Shown here: one piece after another, positions 53,334 through 62,142 of the stretch
Layout: every line of letters starts with the position of its first letter
Position numbering within the stretch: position 1 is the first letter of the stretch
Source of the DNA: Haliscomenobacter sp965225875
Lineage (GTDB): Bacteria > Bacteroidota > Bacteroidia > Chitinophagales > Saprospiraceae
Direction: 5' to 3'
Assembly (NCBI RefSeq): GCF_965225875.1
Contig: NZ_CBDDBS010000003.1
Location: forward strand, 2,852,001 to 2,916,000
Length of the DNA: 64,000 nt
Program-made: the position numbers and the translations under genes
The notes under the pieces: model-generated
The model's database searches: none
What the model was told of the DNA's origin: nothing
What the model saw: only the letters and a program-made list of their open reading frames with translations

Positions 53334-53717
53334 ATGAAAAGAACCCAACTTAAACAAGAATACATTTTCCGAGCTTCACCGCAGATTTTGTATCAATTTC
53401 TGACTACTCCTTCTTGTCTCATCCGCTGGTTTTGTGACAACGTGGAAATCGATGGTGAAGTCTATACCTTCTATTGGGGGGATTCTACCGACGAAGCGAC
53501 GGTGGTGGAGGACCTGGAAGATGAAGTTTTTAGTCTGCGTTGGGAGGGTCTGCACGAAGACAATGAAAAATTAGAATTTAGAATCACCGAAGCGCCCGTC
53601 ACCGGAGAAACCATCCTTACCCTCACTGATTACTGCGATGACAACGAAGTGAAAGACCAAAAGCGGTACTGGGACAAACAAATGGGCGAACTGCAAGTTG
53701 CTTCTGGCGGTGGCTAA
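53334..53717 (+). CDS. START-like domain protein (AHSA1/SRPBCC fold)
   Basis: A 127-residue single-domain protein of the START/SRPBCC fold, Bacteroidota-specific type. Words seen: YIFRASPQILYQFLTTPSCL, IRWFCDNVEIDGEVYTFYW, then EDEVFSLRWEG and LTLTDYCDDNEVKDQKRYWD. The fold forms a hydrophobic pocket or, in AHSA1 proteins, binds Hsp90; which applies here is unknown. It is soluble and acidic. ATG at 53334 is used; the upstream open frame lacks similarity. The AddB-like gene begins 14 bases after its stop, so the two are very probably cotranscribed. Confidence 0.78.
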   Translation: MKRTQLKQEYIFRASPQILYQFLTTPSCLIRWFCDNVEIDGEVYTFYWGDSTDEATVVEDLEDEVFSLRWEGLHEDNEKLEFRITEAPVTGETILTLTDYCDDNEVKDQKRYWDKQMGELQVASGGG

Positions 53718-53731
53718 TCAATTTTCATCGG

Positions 53732-56425
53732 ATGAACCTCATTTTTGGTATTGCCCTAGACAATCCATCCTGGCCCCTACCTGATCATTCCCAAGGTGGC
53801 ACGTTGTGGTTAGGGCCAAATGGCTTATTGCAATGGTTGGAATTTTTTTATGGACTGGCAGGGCACAAAAACAACAATGAACACCTGCGTATTGAGCAAT
53901 ATCGTCAGGCAATTCGCCAACACCTAGAAGAAGATTCAAGCGCTTTTTTTTCCCGTTCTTTTGCTGCCGATCAATTTGCGACTGCCGCCAATCTGCTCAG
54001 TCGTAGGGATGAATTGTTGTTGGCGGGTTGGGATTTTGCCACAACTGCCTCTACTCCATCACGACTGTATAGCATTGCACAGGTTGAAAAGGCCCTAGAG
54101 AGCAGCGAACAAAATCTTCCTGCTGGCTTTGCCGACCGTTTCATCGTGCTGGAACAAAAAATCAAAAAGCGATCTGCGCCAATCCAACGCATCAATTTTG
54201 TTGAACCAGCTGCCCTACTCCCAGTGCACTGGCAACGCCTTTTTAAGGCTTTGCAACATCATGGGGTAGAACTCAATTACCCTATTCCTCAGCATCAACC
54301 CCAGTCAGATACCGACTTGGGTCGCTTTCAGGCTTTTTTAGCAGGCAAAAGCACCACTCAAGAGCTGGCCAAAGATGGCACGTTGCTGTTGTTGCGGGGT
54401 AAAAGAGACACCGATTTAGGAGGTTATCTGGCGGCCCTAATGCGTCGCAACCCCAGGTTTCGTCCCTGTTTCCTGATCCCGGATAAATCCCGTACACTGG
54501 ATGAAGCCTTCATTCACGAAGGTTTGCCCAGTTTGGGCATTCAACCCGCTTCGCTGGCTCGCCCGACCTTGCAAGCCCTCAAATTGATCCCCAATTTTTT
54601 GTGGACGCCGGTTGATCCCTTTAAAATAATGGAGTTCGTTTCCCTGCCCCTTAAACCCCTGGAAACGGAACTGGCGAACCGCATTGCCCAACAAATGGCG
54701 CAAACCCCGGGAATTCTGGGAGAATCCTGGCAAGCTATGCTGGGTCAATATTTCAGTGAGCTGGAAGAAAGAGCAGCCAAAGAAACGAGCCTAGACATTC
54801 GTGAAATTCGCCAACAATACCGTTTTTGGTTTGAACGCAGGCGTTACGATATCGCTGGAGTAGTCCCTAAAAGTGAGGTGGAAGAAATTTTCCTTTACCT
54901 GCACATTTGGGCTACCCGCACCCTGGAGCAAAAAAGCAATAACCCTTCTCTGCTCACCCTGGCGGAACAGGCAAAGCAGATCGTTGATTTGTTGCAAACC
55001 CTGCCCGAAAATGAGTTGACCCGTCTGGAATTGGAGCGCATCGTGCGCACCGTATACGAACCTGCACCCATGCAAATGAGTTTGCAGGAAGTAGGGCGCT
55101 TTCCCTATGTACACCAGCCCAATGCCTTGACGGCTCCGGTCCGGGATTTGATTTGGTGGAATTTCACCCAAAACGAACCCGATTATTTCTTCTCGCGTTG
55201 GTACGATCCAGAGCGGGAATGGCTGGCTGGACTCAACATTCAACTGAGCAGCCCTTCAGATCAAAATGCCTTGTTGGGCTTTCAACGCCGTCACCCCGTT
55301 TGGATGTGCAAGCATCGATTGATTTTGGTTATTCCCGAAATTGCGGAAGGTGAGGCTATGCTTCCTCATCCCCTGTTGAGTGACCTGGAAGCTTGCTTTG
55401 GCCATTTACACCCTATCACTTGTACAGAAGACAATCAACTGCTGGCCAGGTATTTTGACCTGCCTGAAAAAGTAAACATTCCTTTCCGGCGCTTGGGCAA
55501 ACCAGCAGCATTTCTGAGATTGAACCATCCAGAAAAACTGGTAGAAAGGGCTGAAGAAACATTTACCAGTTTGGAAAGTCTCCTGTACTACCCTTATCAA
55601 TGGTTGTTCCGGCACCATATCCGTCTGCGTAAATCTTCCATCCTCAGCATTGTAAAAGACAATACCCTGCAAGGAAATCTGGCGCATCGTTTTTTCCAAA
55701 ACCTTTTACTCATCCCCGAGTTAAGTAACTGGAGCAAATCTCAAGTAGATCAATGGATCGATCGGGAAGCGGAGCGGCTCTTGCACCGGGAAGGCGCTGT
55801 TTTGCTCATGTATGGCAAAGAAGCAGAGCGTAAACGTTTTTTAAAACGCCTTAAATTTGCTGCCTGGAGCCTGGTAAATTTGTTGCAAAACAATGAGTGG
55901 AAGGTTGCGGCTACGGAATTACCACTCGAAGGAGAATTTGCCAGCATTCGTTTAAATGCCCGTGCCGACCTGGTTTTGGCGCGTAATTTGGAGCAAACTG
56001 TACTGGATTTAAAGTGGCGTGGTGGCTTACGGCGTGAATTGATGATCAAAAACGAAGAAGATTTGCAACTTGCCTTGTATGCCCATTTGTTACCACTGAG
56101 TACAGAACAGGTTCATACAGCTTATTTCATCATGGAGAATGGGCGGCTGATTGCCCGGGACCGCTCTGCTTTCAAAGACATCACCCCCGTCAGCCCCGAT
56201 GCAAATCCAATTGAGGTGCGAAATCGTATTCTGCAAAAGATGGAGACTACTTTGCAATGGCGTTTGGCACAAATCCGACGTGGGGAAGTAGAAATTCGCT
56301 GCGCAGCCACCATTGCCCATTTGGAGCAGCATTATGCCGAGGACGATTTATTGGCCTTTTTGGAGTTAAAAAGGGAAGATGCGCCTTTTGATGACTACCG
56401 AACCCTGATCAATCTGGTTAAATAA
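53732..56425 (+). CDS. AddB-like protein with PD-(D/E)XK nuclease domain
   Basis: An 897-residue protein in the AddB/RecB-nuclease class. The first 600 residues resemble the inactivated helicase part of AddB (LWLGPNGLLQWLE near the N terminus in the place of Walker A; QEVGRFPYVHQPNALTAPVRD near 450). The C-terminal nuclease has all catalytic-type residues: His652 (GNLAH), Asp746 (RADLV), Asp759-x-Lys761 (LDLK) and Gln779-x-x-x-Tyr783 (QLALY). The Cys that normally precedes Pro in the CPYxF-type motif is Tyr (LYYPYQWLF), and no terminal Cys cluster follows, so the iron-sulfur site of AddB/Cas4 is absent. No AddA/UvrD helicase gene is adjacent. DNA end-processing is likely; the exact role is not known. 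Confidence 0.75.
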   Translation: MNLIFGIALDNPSWPLPDHSQGGTLWLGPNGLLQWLEFFYGLAGHKNNNEHLRIEQYRQAIRQHLEEDSSAFFSRSFAADQFATAANLLSRRDELLLAGWDFATTASTPSRLYSIAQVEKALESSEQNLPAGFADRFIVLEQKIKKRSAPIQRINFVEPAALLPVHWQRLFKALQHHGVELNYPIPQHQPQSDTDLGRFQAFLAGKSTTQELAKDGTLLLLRGKRDTDLGGYLAALMRRNPRFRPCFLIPDKSRTLDEAFIHEGLPSLGIQPASLARPTLQALKLIPNFLWTPVDPFKIMEFVSLPLKPLETELANRIAQQMAQTPGILGESWQAMLGQYFSELEERAAKETSLDIREIRQQYRFWFERRRYDIAGVVPKSEVEEIFLYLHIWATRTLEQKSNNPSLLTLAEQAKQIVDLLQTLPENELTRLELERIVRTVYEPAPMQMSLQEVGRFPYVHQPNALTAPVRDLIWWNFTQNEPDYFFSRWYDPEREWLAGLNIQLSSPSDQNALLGFQRRHPVWMCKHRLILVIPEIAEGEAMLPHPLLSDLEACFGHLHPITCTEDNQLLARYFDLPEKVNIPFRRLGKPAAFLRLNHPEKLVERAEETFTSLESLLYYPYQWLFRHHIRLRKSSILSIVKDNTLQGNLAHRFFQNLLLIPELSNWSKSQVDQWIDREAERLLHREGAVLLMYGKEAERKRFLKRLKFAAWSLVNLLQNNEWKVAATELPLEGEFASIRLNARADLVLARNLEQTVLDLKWRGGLRRELMIKNEEDLQLALYAHLLPLSTEQVHTAYFIMENGRLIARDRSAFKDITPVSPDANPIEVRNRILQKMETTLQWRLAQIRRGEVEIRCAATIAHLEQHYAEDDLLAFLELKREDAPFDDYRTLINLVK

Positions 56426-56550
56426 GTTTTGTACTTCTTCAGACAAAAAATTCGTTTCTCCAGAATGGTGGTTTTGGCTATTCCCGTGTTTATACCTATA
56501 ATTGATGCACCAAATTTAAGCCCCCATCATAATCTTAAAAACAAGTGAGC

Positions 56551-59500
56551 ATGTGTTTGATGTACTTACAACGATCTACAATCAAAGTCCTGTTTTGCAT
56601 TGCCTTGTTTTTTTCCGCTGCACAGCATGATCTCCAAGCGCAAAACTATAATGCAGCCAATGTAGCGACCGCATTGTATGAAGACTTAGTCAATAAGCCT
56701 GATCATCAATTCCATATCCTGGTCAGCCTAAAAAGCCAGGTAGACCTTTCCCGTTGGCAACAGGGAGAGTTGCGCAGTTCTAGCTCCCGTGATCAGCAGG
56801 TTGCGGCCCTCATCAATACCTTGCAAAGCAATGCAGCAGCTACGCAACCCCGCTTGGTAGACTGGATGCAGGCAGCAAAAGGAGTAGAAAAGAACTCGGT
56901 CAAAACCTACTGGATCGCCAACATCATCGAACTAAAAGCAAGTGCAGCCTTCATTGCAGAATTGAGCAAACACCCAGAAGTAGACTGGATTGAGCCTTTC
57001 CCGGAAATGGCCATCGAAAGTTATCGTTCTGCACCAGCTCCACCACCGCTGAGCCCGGGAGGCGTTGAACCGGGTTTGAACGCCATCAATGCCCGCGCAT
57101 TGTGGCGTTTGGGTTATACCGGTTATGGGCGCAAAATACTGATTGTGGACTCTGGTCAAGAGTACAACCACCCGGCCCTGCGTACCCAGTTTGCCTACAA
57201 TTATGGCGCTCAAAGCGCCACTTACCGCAGTTCTATCCTAGGTGATCTATGTGGAGAGCACGGTACAGCTGTTGCAGCGGTGGCGGTAGGTTTGGATCGT
57301 TTGACGCGTGATACTGTGGGGGCGGCCTTCAATGCCTTATGGATGGGTGGGCCTGCGGCTTTTCGAAATCCAACGACCAATGAAATTTGCCCGCTAGAGG
57401 GAATCTCCACCAGTACTATTGAAGTACTACAGTGGGCGCTCAACCCAGATGGTAATACCCTTACTTCCAGCGACATCCCTGATGTGGTCAACAATTCCTG
57501 GGGAAACAGCAATAATGCCGATGAATGCCGGAGTGCATTTCGCACCGTGGTGCAATCCTTGGATGCAGCCGGGATCGCAGTCGTTTTTGCTGCAGGCAAT
57601 AAAGGGCCTGACCCTTCTACGGTCAATTTACCTGGAGGCTTAAACCTCGATCTGGTTGTGCCCATGTCGATTGGGTCTATTAACGGCAATACGACCAATT
57701 ACCCTATTTCTGATTTTTCTTCCCGGGGGCCTACTGTATGTGGTCGCGATGGCAGTTTTTTGATCAAGCCTGAAGTCGTTGCCCCAGGAGAACGTGTACG
57801 AACCGCCACTTTAGAAGGCGGTTATTCTACTGTTGATGGGACTTCTTTTTCTGCGCCGTATGTTTCAGGAGGGATTTTGTTGCTCAAAGAAGCCTTTCCT
57901 ACCTTAAGTGGAAAACAGCTTGGACTGGCTTTGTACAATTCGGCCAAAGACTTGGGCCCTGCTGGTGAAGACAATGATTACGGCCGTGGCCTTATCGATC
58001 TTGGGGCTGCCTACAACTGGTTGATCAGTCAAGGATTTCAGCCAACTCCACCTATCCGAGCAAGCAACGATGTAATCCATGTGCAGGCCAATCCACGCAT
58101 ATACGGTTGTGACCGGCAGGCATACATCGAAGTAAGCTTTGAAAACAGTGGAGCGGATACCTTGCGGAGTATGGACATCATCATTCGCCGAGATGGCCAG
58201 AGTAGTGCATTAATCCAGCACAAGTGGACTGGAAAAGTGGCTCCAGGAAAACTGGCTACCTACCTGGTTCCTCCTTTCAATGCTCCACTCGGCCGCTATA
58301 TCGTTGAAGTAGACCTACGCAATCCCAATGGTTTTGCCGATGCCCGGGCGTTGAATAACCAGATCAAAACCTACATCAATGTAACCGGTTTGCCACAGTT
58401 GCCCAACGCTGAGGCTTCTACTGCCAATATCTGTGCAGGTAATGAAGTTTCACTGAGCAGTGATTATACTGGAGAAGGTTCCGTACGTTGGTTCAATCAA
58501 AGCAGTGGCGGTACGGCACTGGCCACTGGCAATACCTTTAAAACCGGGGCGCTCAACAAAGATACTGTACTCTTTGCTGAACTGACTTTCAATAAATCCA
58601 CTGGCCGTTTGGATCAAACCGGCGGAGATGTTGTTTACAACGATTCCGTTGGAGGCCTGGTTTTTGACGCCTATTACGATTTTATCCTTAAATCGGTTAC
58701 CATTTATCCAAACCGTACGGGTTTGCGTTTTTTCACTTTGCGCAATTCTACCGGAGGTGTACAAACCATCAGCTATCGGGTGAGTAAAGCAGGCGAACAA
58801 AAAGTTCCCCTTAATTTCAAAGTCACCCCGGGAACCGATCAGGTGCTGGAATTGACTCGCGGAGGTGAGCTGTCGATTGTCAAAGCAACAGCCTCCTACC
58901 CTATTGCCATTACCGATGTGATGGCCATCAAGTACGCGAATAATGTGGCTGATCCAGAGGATTATCCCTATTTTTTCAACTGGGAAATAGAATATGGTTA
59001 CCCTTGTGGCCGGACGCCAGTGTTTATCGATGTAACGGCAAAACCTCAAGCGCAGTTTGCATTGCCCTCTAGTGCTCCGAAGACCAATACTGCCTTGAAT
59101 TTTCAAAATCAATCTACGGGTGCGACCCAATTCTTGTGGAATTTCGGAAATGGCCTGTCTAGCACCGAAGCCAATCCCAGCACCTCTTACACCGCCGCAG
59201 GCTCTTATCAAGTCTCGCTCAGCGTCACCAACGCACTGGGATGTACCGATACCAGGGTGCAAACCATCCAGGTAGGTACAACTTCCACGACTGAACAGGA
59301 TGCCTTGGCCTACCGATTCAACGTTTTCCCCAATCCTGCCCAGGATGAGGTCAACGTTTCCTTCAATCTTGATCAAAGTAGACTGGTTCGGGTAAGCGTG
59401 GTTAACAGCATTGGGCAAGTGTTGCGTTCCCAAAATCTGGGCCAACGCCAGTCGGGTCAGGAACGTATTACCCTCAATCAGTTGCCGGCTGGGATTTATT

Positions 59501-59556
59501 GGCTGATGTTTGATGTGGAGGGAACCAGAATTGCTAAACCGCTTTTAAAAAAATAA
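56551..59556 (+). CDS. Subtilisin-like S8 protease with PKD and T9SS type A domains
   Basis: A 1001-residue secreted protease. Signal peptide about 1-31 (VLFCIALFFSAAQ). An inhibitor-like propeptide (about 35-165) precedes the S8 domain. The catalytic triad is Asp200 (LIVDSGQ), His237 (EHGTAV) and Ser432 (GTSFSAPY), with the oxyanion Asn in FAAGNKGP. Next come a CARDB-like/immunoglobulin segment (about 510-620), a region of unknown fold, a PKD domain (LWNFGNGLSSTEANP) and the T9SS type A sorting domain (VFPNPAQDEVNVSF, end RIAKPLLKK). GTG at 56545 is also in frame two codons earlier. A heptamer repeat starts 8 bases after the stop. Confidence 0.93.
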   Translation: MCLMYLQRSTIKVLFCIALFFSAAQHDLQAQNYNAANVATALYEDLVNKPDHQFHILVSLKSQVDLSRWQQGELRSSSSRDQQVAALINTLQSNAAATQPRLVDWMQAAKGVEKNSVKTYWIANIIELKASAAFIAELSKHPEVDWIEPFPEMAIESYRSAPAPPPLSPGGVEPGLNAINARALWRLGYTGYGRKILIVDSGQEYNHPALRTQFAYNYGAQSATYRSSILGDLCGEHGTAVAAVAVGLDRLTRDTVGAAFNALWMGGPAAFRNPTTNEICPLEGISTSTIEVLQWALNPDGNTLTSSDIPDVVNNSWGNSNNADECRSAFRTVVQSLDAAGIAVVFAAGNKGPDPSTVNLPGGLNLDLVVPMSIGSINGNTTNYPISDFSSRGPTVCGRDGSFLIKPEVVAPGERVRTATLEGGYSTVDGTSFSAPYVSGGILLLKEAFPTLSGKQLGLALYNSAKDLGPAGEDNDYGRGLIDLGAAYNWLISQGFQPTPPIRASNDVIHVQANPRIYGCDRQAYIEVSFENSGADTLRSMDIIIRRDGQSSALIQHKWTGKVAPGKLATYLVPPFNAPLGRYIVEVDLRNPNGFADARALNNQIKTYINVTGLPQLPNAEASTANICAGNEVSLSSDYTGEGSVRWFNQSSGGTALATGNTFKTGALNKDTVLFAELTFNKSTGRLDQTGGDVVYNDSVGGLVFDAYYDFILKSVTIYPNRTGLRFFTLRNSTGGVQTISYRVSKAGEQKVPLNFKVTPGTDQVLELTRGGELSIVKATASYPIAITDVMAIKYANNVADPEDYPYFFNWEIEYGYPCGRTPVFIDVTAKPQAQFALPSSAPKTNTALNFQNQSTGATQFLWNFGNGLSSTEANPSTSYTAAGSYQVSLSVTNALGCTDTRVQTIQVGTTSTTEQDALAYRFNVFPNPAQDEVNVSFNLDQSRLVRVSVVNSIGQVLRSQNLGQRQSGQERITLNQLPAGIYWLMFDVEGTRIAKPLLKK

Positions 59557-59563
59557 GGACTTA

Positions 59564-59645
59564 ATGATGAGTGATGAATGATAAATGATGAATTTTGCCA
59601 AAGCGGCATTGGCACTGCATTATTCATCATTTATCACTCATCACT
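59564..59645. repeat. Heptamer-based inverted repeat
   Basis: Left arm: four tandem heptamers ATGATGA, GTGATGA, ATGATAA, ATGATGA (59564-59591). Right arm: the inverted series ATTCATC/ATTTATC/ACTCATC (59622-59645). An inner hairpin GCCAAAGC...GGCATTGGC lies between. The element fills the whole space from the protease stop to 2 bases before the ATG of the oxidase gene, so it overlaps that gene's ribosome-binding region. Confidence 0.8.
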
Positions 59646-59647
59646 AT

Positions 59648-60997
59648 ATGGATTCCTGCGAAATAGTCGTTGTTGGTGCTGGTTATGCGGGCTTAACTGC
59701 GGCCCGACACCTGATTGCAGCAGGCAAAGAGGTCATTGTACTGGAGGCCCGAGACCGGGTCGGTGGTCGGGTTTATACCCAACAAATAAGCGAGGACTTC
59801 TATGTTGACCTGGGCGGCCAGTGGATTGGACCGACTCAGGACAAAATATACGCCCTTTGCCAGGAGTTGGGCATTGACACTTTTGGCACTTACAATCAGG
59901 GTAAAAACATCATATCGCTGCGCAAAAAGGTCAAAACCTACCGGGGTTTAATTCCTAAAATAGACCTCCCCTCCCTGCTCAATATTGATTTCACTTTAAA
60001 AAAGCTGGAAAAATTAGCCAAACAAGTGGATCTGGAAACACCATGGCTGGCTGATCAAGCCGAAAAGTGGGACAGTCAAACACTGGCTACTTTTTTGGAT
60101 CGGGAAGTCAAATTCAGCAATGCCCGGGCAGTTATTGATGCGGGAATGGAAACGGTTTATGCCACTTCCAGCGCAGAAATTTCCCTGCTCAATGCCCTTT
60201 TTTACATTCACTCTGGTGGCAGTTTGAACGCCTTGCTCAGCATCGATCAGGGTGCACAACAAGACCGCATCCAAGGTGGAGCGCAATTGCCTGCTGAGCG
60301 ATTAGCCGATCAATTCCGGGATCGAATCCGCTTCAATGCTCCCGTGCGACAAATTGCGCAGGATGAGTCGGGTGTGCTGATACAATATGATGGTGGCCAA
60401 ATCAGGGCCAAAAAAATAATCGTGGCCATCCCCCCTACCCTGACGGCAAAAATCGATTACCGCCCCAGCCTCCCTCCTACCCGCGTGCAACTCACCCAAC
60501 GGATGCCGATGGGCACTGTGATCAAGTGTTACGCCATATATGATCGCCCCTGGTGGCGAGAGCTTGGGTATAGTGGGCAAATCGTGGCCGACCCCAATTT
60601 GCCTTTTCAAACAACTTTTGACAACTCCCCCGCTGATGGCAGCAAAGGGGTTTTGATGGCTTTTTGTCTGGCCAATCGGGCTCGGCCATTATTGAATTTA
60701 AGCATGGAAGAAAGGGGAAAAATTATCCTGGCAGGGTTGGTGCATTGTTTTGGGCCCGCTGCCGCCAAGGTTGAGCAATACCTGGATCACAGTTGGGCGG
60801 CCGAGGAATGGAGCGGCGGCTGTTACGTGGGCCTGCGTAGCCCGGGTGCCTGGGTGGGTTATGGAAATGCGCTGGCGGAGCCTTGTGGGCATATTCATTG
60901 GGCGGGGACGGAGACGGCGACGGTGTGGAATGGGTATATTGAGGGGGCGATTCGGTCGGGGGAGGATGCGGCGCTTGCGATTCTTTCCCACGAATAA
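59648..60997 (+). CDS. Flavin monoamine oxidase-family protein
   Basis: A 449-residue FAD-dependent amine oxidase. The FAD-binding opening is IVVVGAGYAGLTAARHL (GxGxxG), followed by VLEARDRVGGRV and the GGQWIGPTQD block, and the C-terminal FAD contact reads WAGTETATVWNGYIEGAIRSG. The middle part (LIYATSSAEISLLNAL-type stretch, and PTLTAKIDYRPSLPP) fits monoamine or putrescine oxidases; the amine substrate is not predictable. ATG at 59648 is preferred because translation from upstream ATGs would read through the heptamer repeat. The last two codons and the stop come from a hairpin repeat that begins at 60987. Confidence 0.9.
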   Translation: MDSCEIVVVGAGYAGLTAARHLIAAGKEVIVLEARDRVGGRVYTQQISEDFYVDLGGQWIGPTQDKIYALCQELGIDTFGTYNQGKNIISLRKKVKTYRGLIPKIDLPSLLNIDFTLKKLEKLAKQVDLETPWLADQAEKWDSQTLATFLDREVKFSNARAVIDAGMETVYATSSAEISLLNALFYIHSGGSLNALLSIDQGAQQDRIQGGAQLPAERLADQFRDRIRFNAPVRQIAQDESGVLIQYDGGQIRAKKIIVAIPPTLTAKIDYRPSLPPTRVQLTQRMPMGTVIKCYAIYDRPWWRELGYSGQIVADPNLPFQTTFDNSPADGSKGVLMAFCLANRARPLLNLSMEERGKIILAGLVHCFGPAAAKVEQYLDHSWAAEEWSGGCYVGLRSPGAWVGYGNALAEPCGHIHWAGTETATVWNGYIEGAIRSGEDAALAILSHE

Positions 60998-61123
60998 ATT
61001 CGTGGGCTGGGGTTGTATGTGTAGCCTCCCACGGATAAATCCGTGGGTTGGCGGTATCTCTTGGGCTGGTGGAAGGCCAACCCCACATTTTCAAACCTTC
61101 ACACCCACACCCTTTCTTGTGGG
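60987..61123. repeat. Three 20-base hairpins in series, the first forming a gene's end
   Basis: CCCACGAATAAATTCGTGGG (60987-61006), CCCACGGATAAATCCGTGGG (61028-61047) and a third diverged copy with arms CCCACA/TGTGGG (61104-61123) all have the same length and are followed by TTGG or CTGG. The first copy supplies the final His-Glu codons and the TAA stop of the amine oxidase gene. The spacing is 41 and 76 bases. Confidence 0.8.
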
Positions 61124-61158
61124 TTGGCAGGAGGACTCTAGATCATGCCTGAATTTTT

Positions 61159-61166
61159 TACCTTTG
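61159..61166 (+). promoter_or_regulatory. -7 promoter box of the short glycosyltransferase gene
   Basis: TACCTTTG is an exact match to TAnnTTTG, 28 bases before the TTG start at 61194. No TTG was found at the right distance upstream. Confidence 0.45.
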
Positions 61167-61193
61167 CTACCCTAACCAAAATCACCCATACTT

Positions 61194-61895
61194 TTGCACA
61201 CTCCCATCATCCACGTCATCATCCCCGTTTTTAACGAAGAAAAATCCATTGGTTTGGTCCTCTCCGAAATCCCGAAGGATTGGGTACAGGAGGTCATTGT
61301 GTGCAACAATGGGAGTACGGACAATACCGCTCAGGTGGCGCAGGCAGCCGGAGCCACCGTGGTGCATCAGCCCAATAAAGGTTATGGCAATGCCTGTTTG
61401 AAGGGTATGGAATACATTCAACAGAAGCCGCTCGCGGAACACCCCGACATTCTCGTTTTTTTGGATGGTGATTATTCAGATTATCCGGAAGAGTTGCCTT
61501 TAGTCGTAGGCCCGATTCTGAACGAAGGAATTGACATGGTGATCGGCTCCCGCTTGTCATCCGGCAAAGCTGAAAAGGGTTCGCTCACCCCGCAACAAGT
61601 ATTTGGCAACTGGCTGGCCACTTTCCTCATCCGGTATTTGTACAATTATCATTTTACCGATTTGGGGCCATTCAGGGCCATTCGTTGGAAAAGTTTGTTG
61701 GCCTTGAACATGGTCGATCGCAATTATGGCTGGACTGTGGAGATGCAAATCAAGGCAGCGAAGCAAAAATTGCGCTGTACGGAAGTTGCCGTGCGTTACC
61801 GCAAGCGAGTTGGAGTGTCTAAAGTATCAGGAACCATCAAAGGAACCGTCTTGGCCGGGTACAAGATACTTTATACCATTTTCAAACATCTTTGA
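61194..61895 (+). CDS. Family 2 glycosyltransferase (dolichyl-phosphate-type)
   Basis: A 233-residue GT-A-fold glycosyltransferase of family 2. N-terminal words IIHVIIPVFNEEKSIGLVL and VQEVIVCNNGSTDNT mark the nucleotide-sugar site; the metal-binding DxD is Asp91-Gly-Asp93 in FLDGDYSDYP. The GSRLSSGKAEKGSLT, FGNWLATFLIRYLY and FTDLGPFRAIRW stretches are typical for polyprenyl-phosphate-type GT2 enzymes, but there is no C-terminal membrane domain. The start is TTG at 61194: the frame has a stop at 61173-61175 and no ATG before the first strand. It may glycosylate a lipid carrier; acceptor unknown. Confidence 0.87.
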   Translation: MHTPIIHVIIPVFNEEKSIGLVLSEIPKDWVQEVIVCNNGSTDNTAQVAQAAGATVVHQPNKGYGNACLKGMEYIQQKPLAEHPDILVFLDGDYSDYPEELPLVVGPILNEGIDMVIGSRLSSGKAEKGSLTPQQVFGNWLATFLIRYLYNYHFTDLGPFRAIRWKSLLALNMVDRNYGWTVEMQIKAAKQKLRCTEVAVRYRKRVGVSKVSGTIKGTVLAGYKILYTIFKHL

Positions 61896-62142
61896 GCCCC
61901 AACAGCAAAAAAACGAAATTAGATTCTGTGTTTTGGACAAATCCAATCATAAGGTTTTCAGGCATTGTGCGACAATTGATGCCCCACAAACGTTTGCATA
62001 AATTATAAAAAAAAATATTTCTAAAAAAGGCGTTACTTTGCCTCCCTAAATCGTTCTAAACTAGTGAAAAACGATATAAATTGCATCGTTTTTCAACACA
62101 TGCTAAGAAACCTGTTAAAAGAGAAAAACGCACATAACCAAT

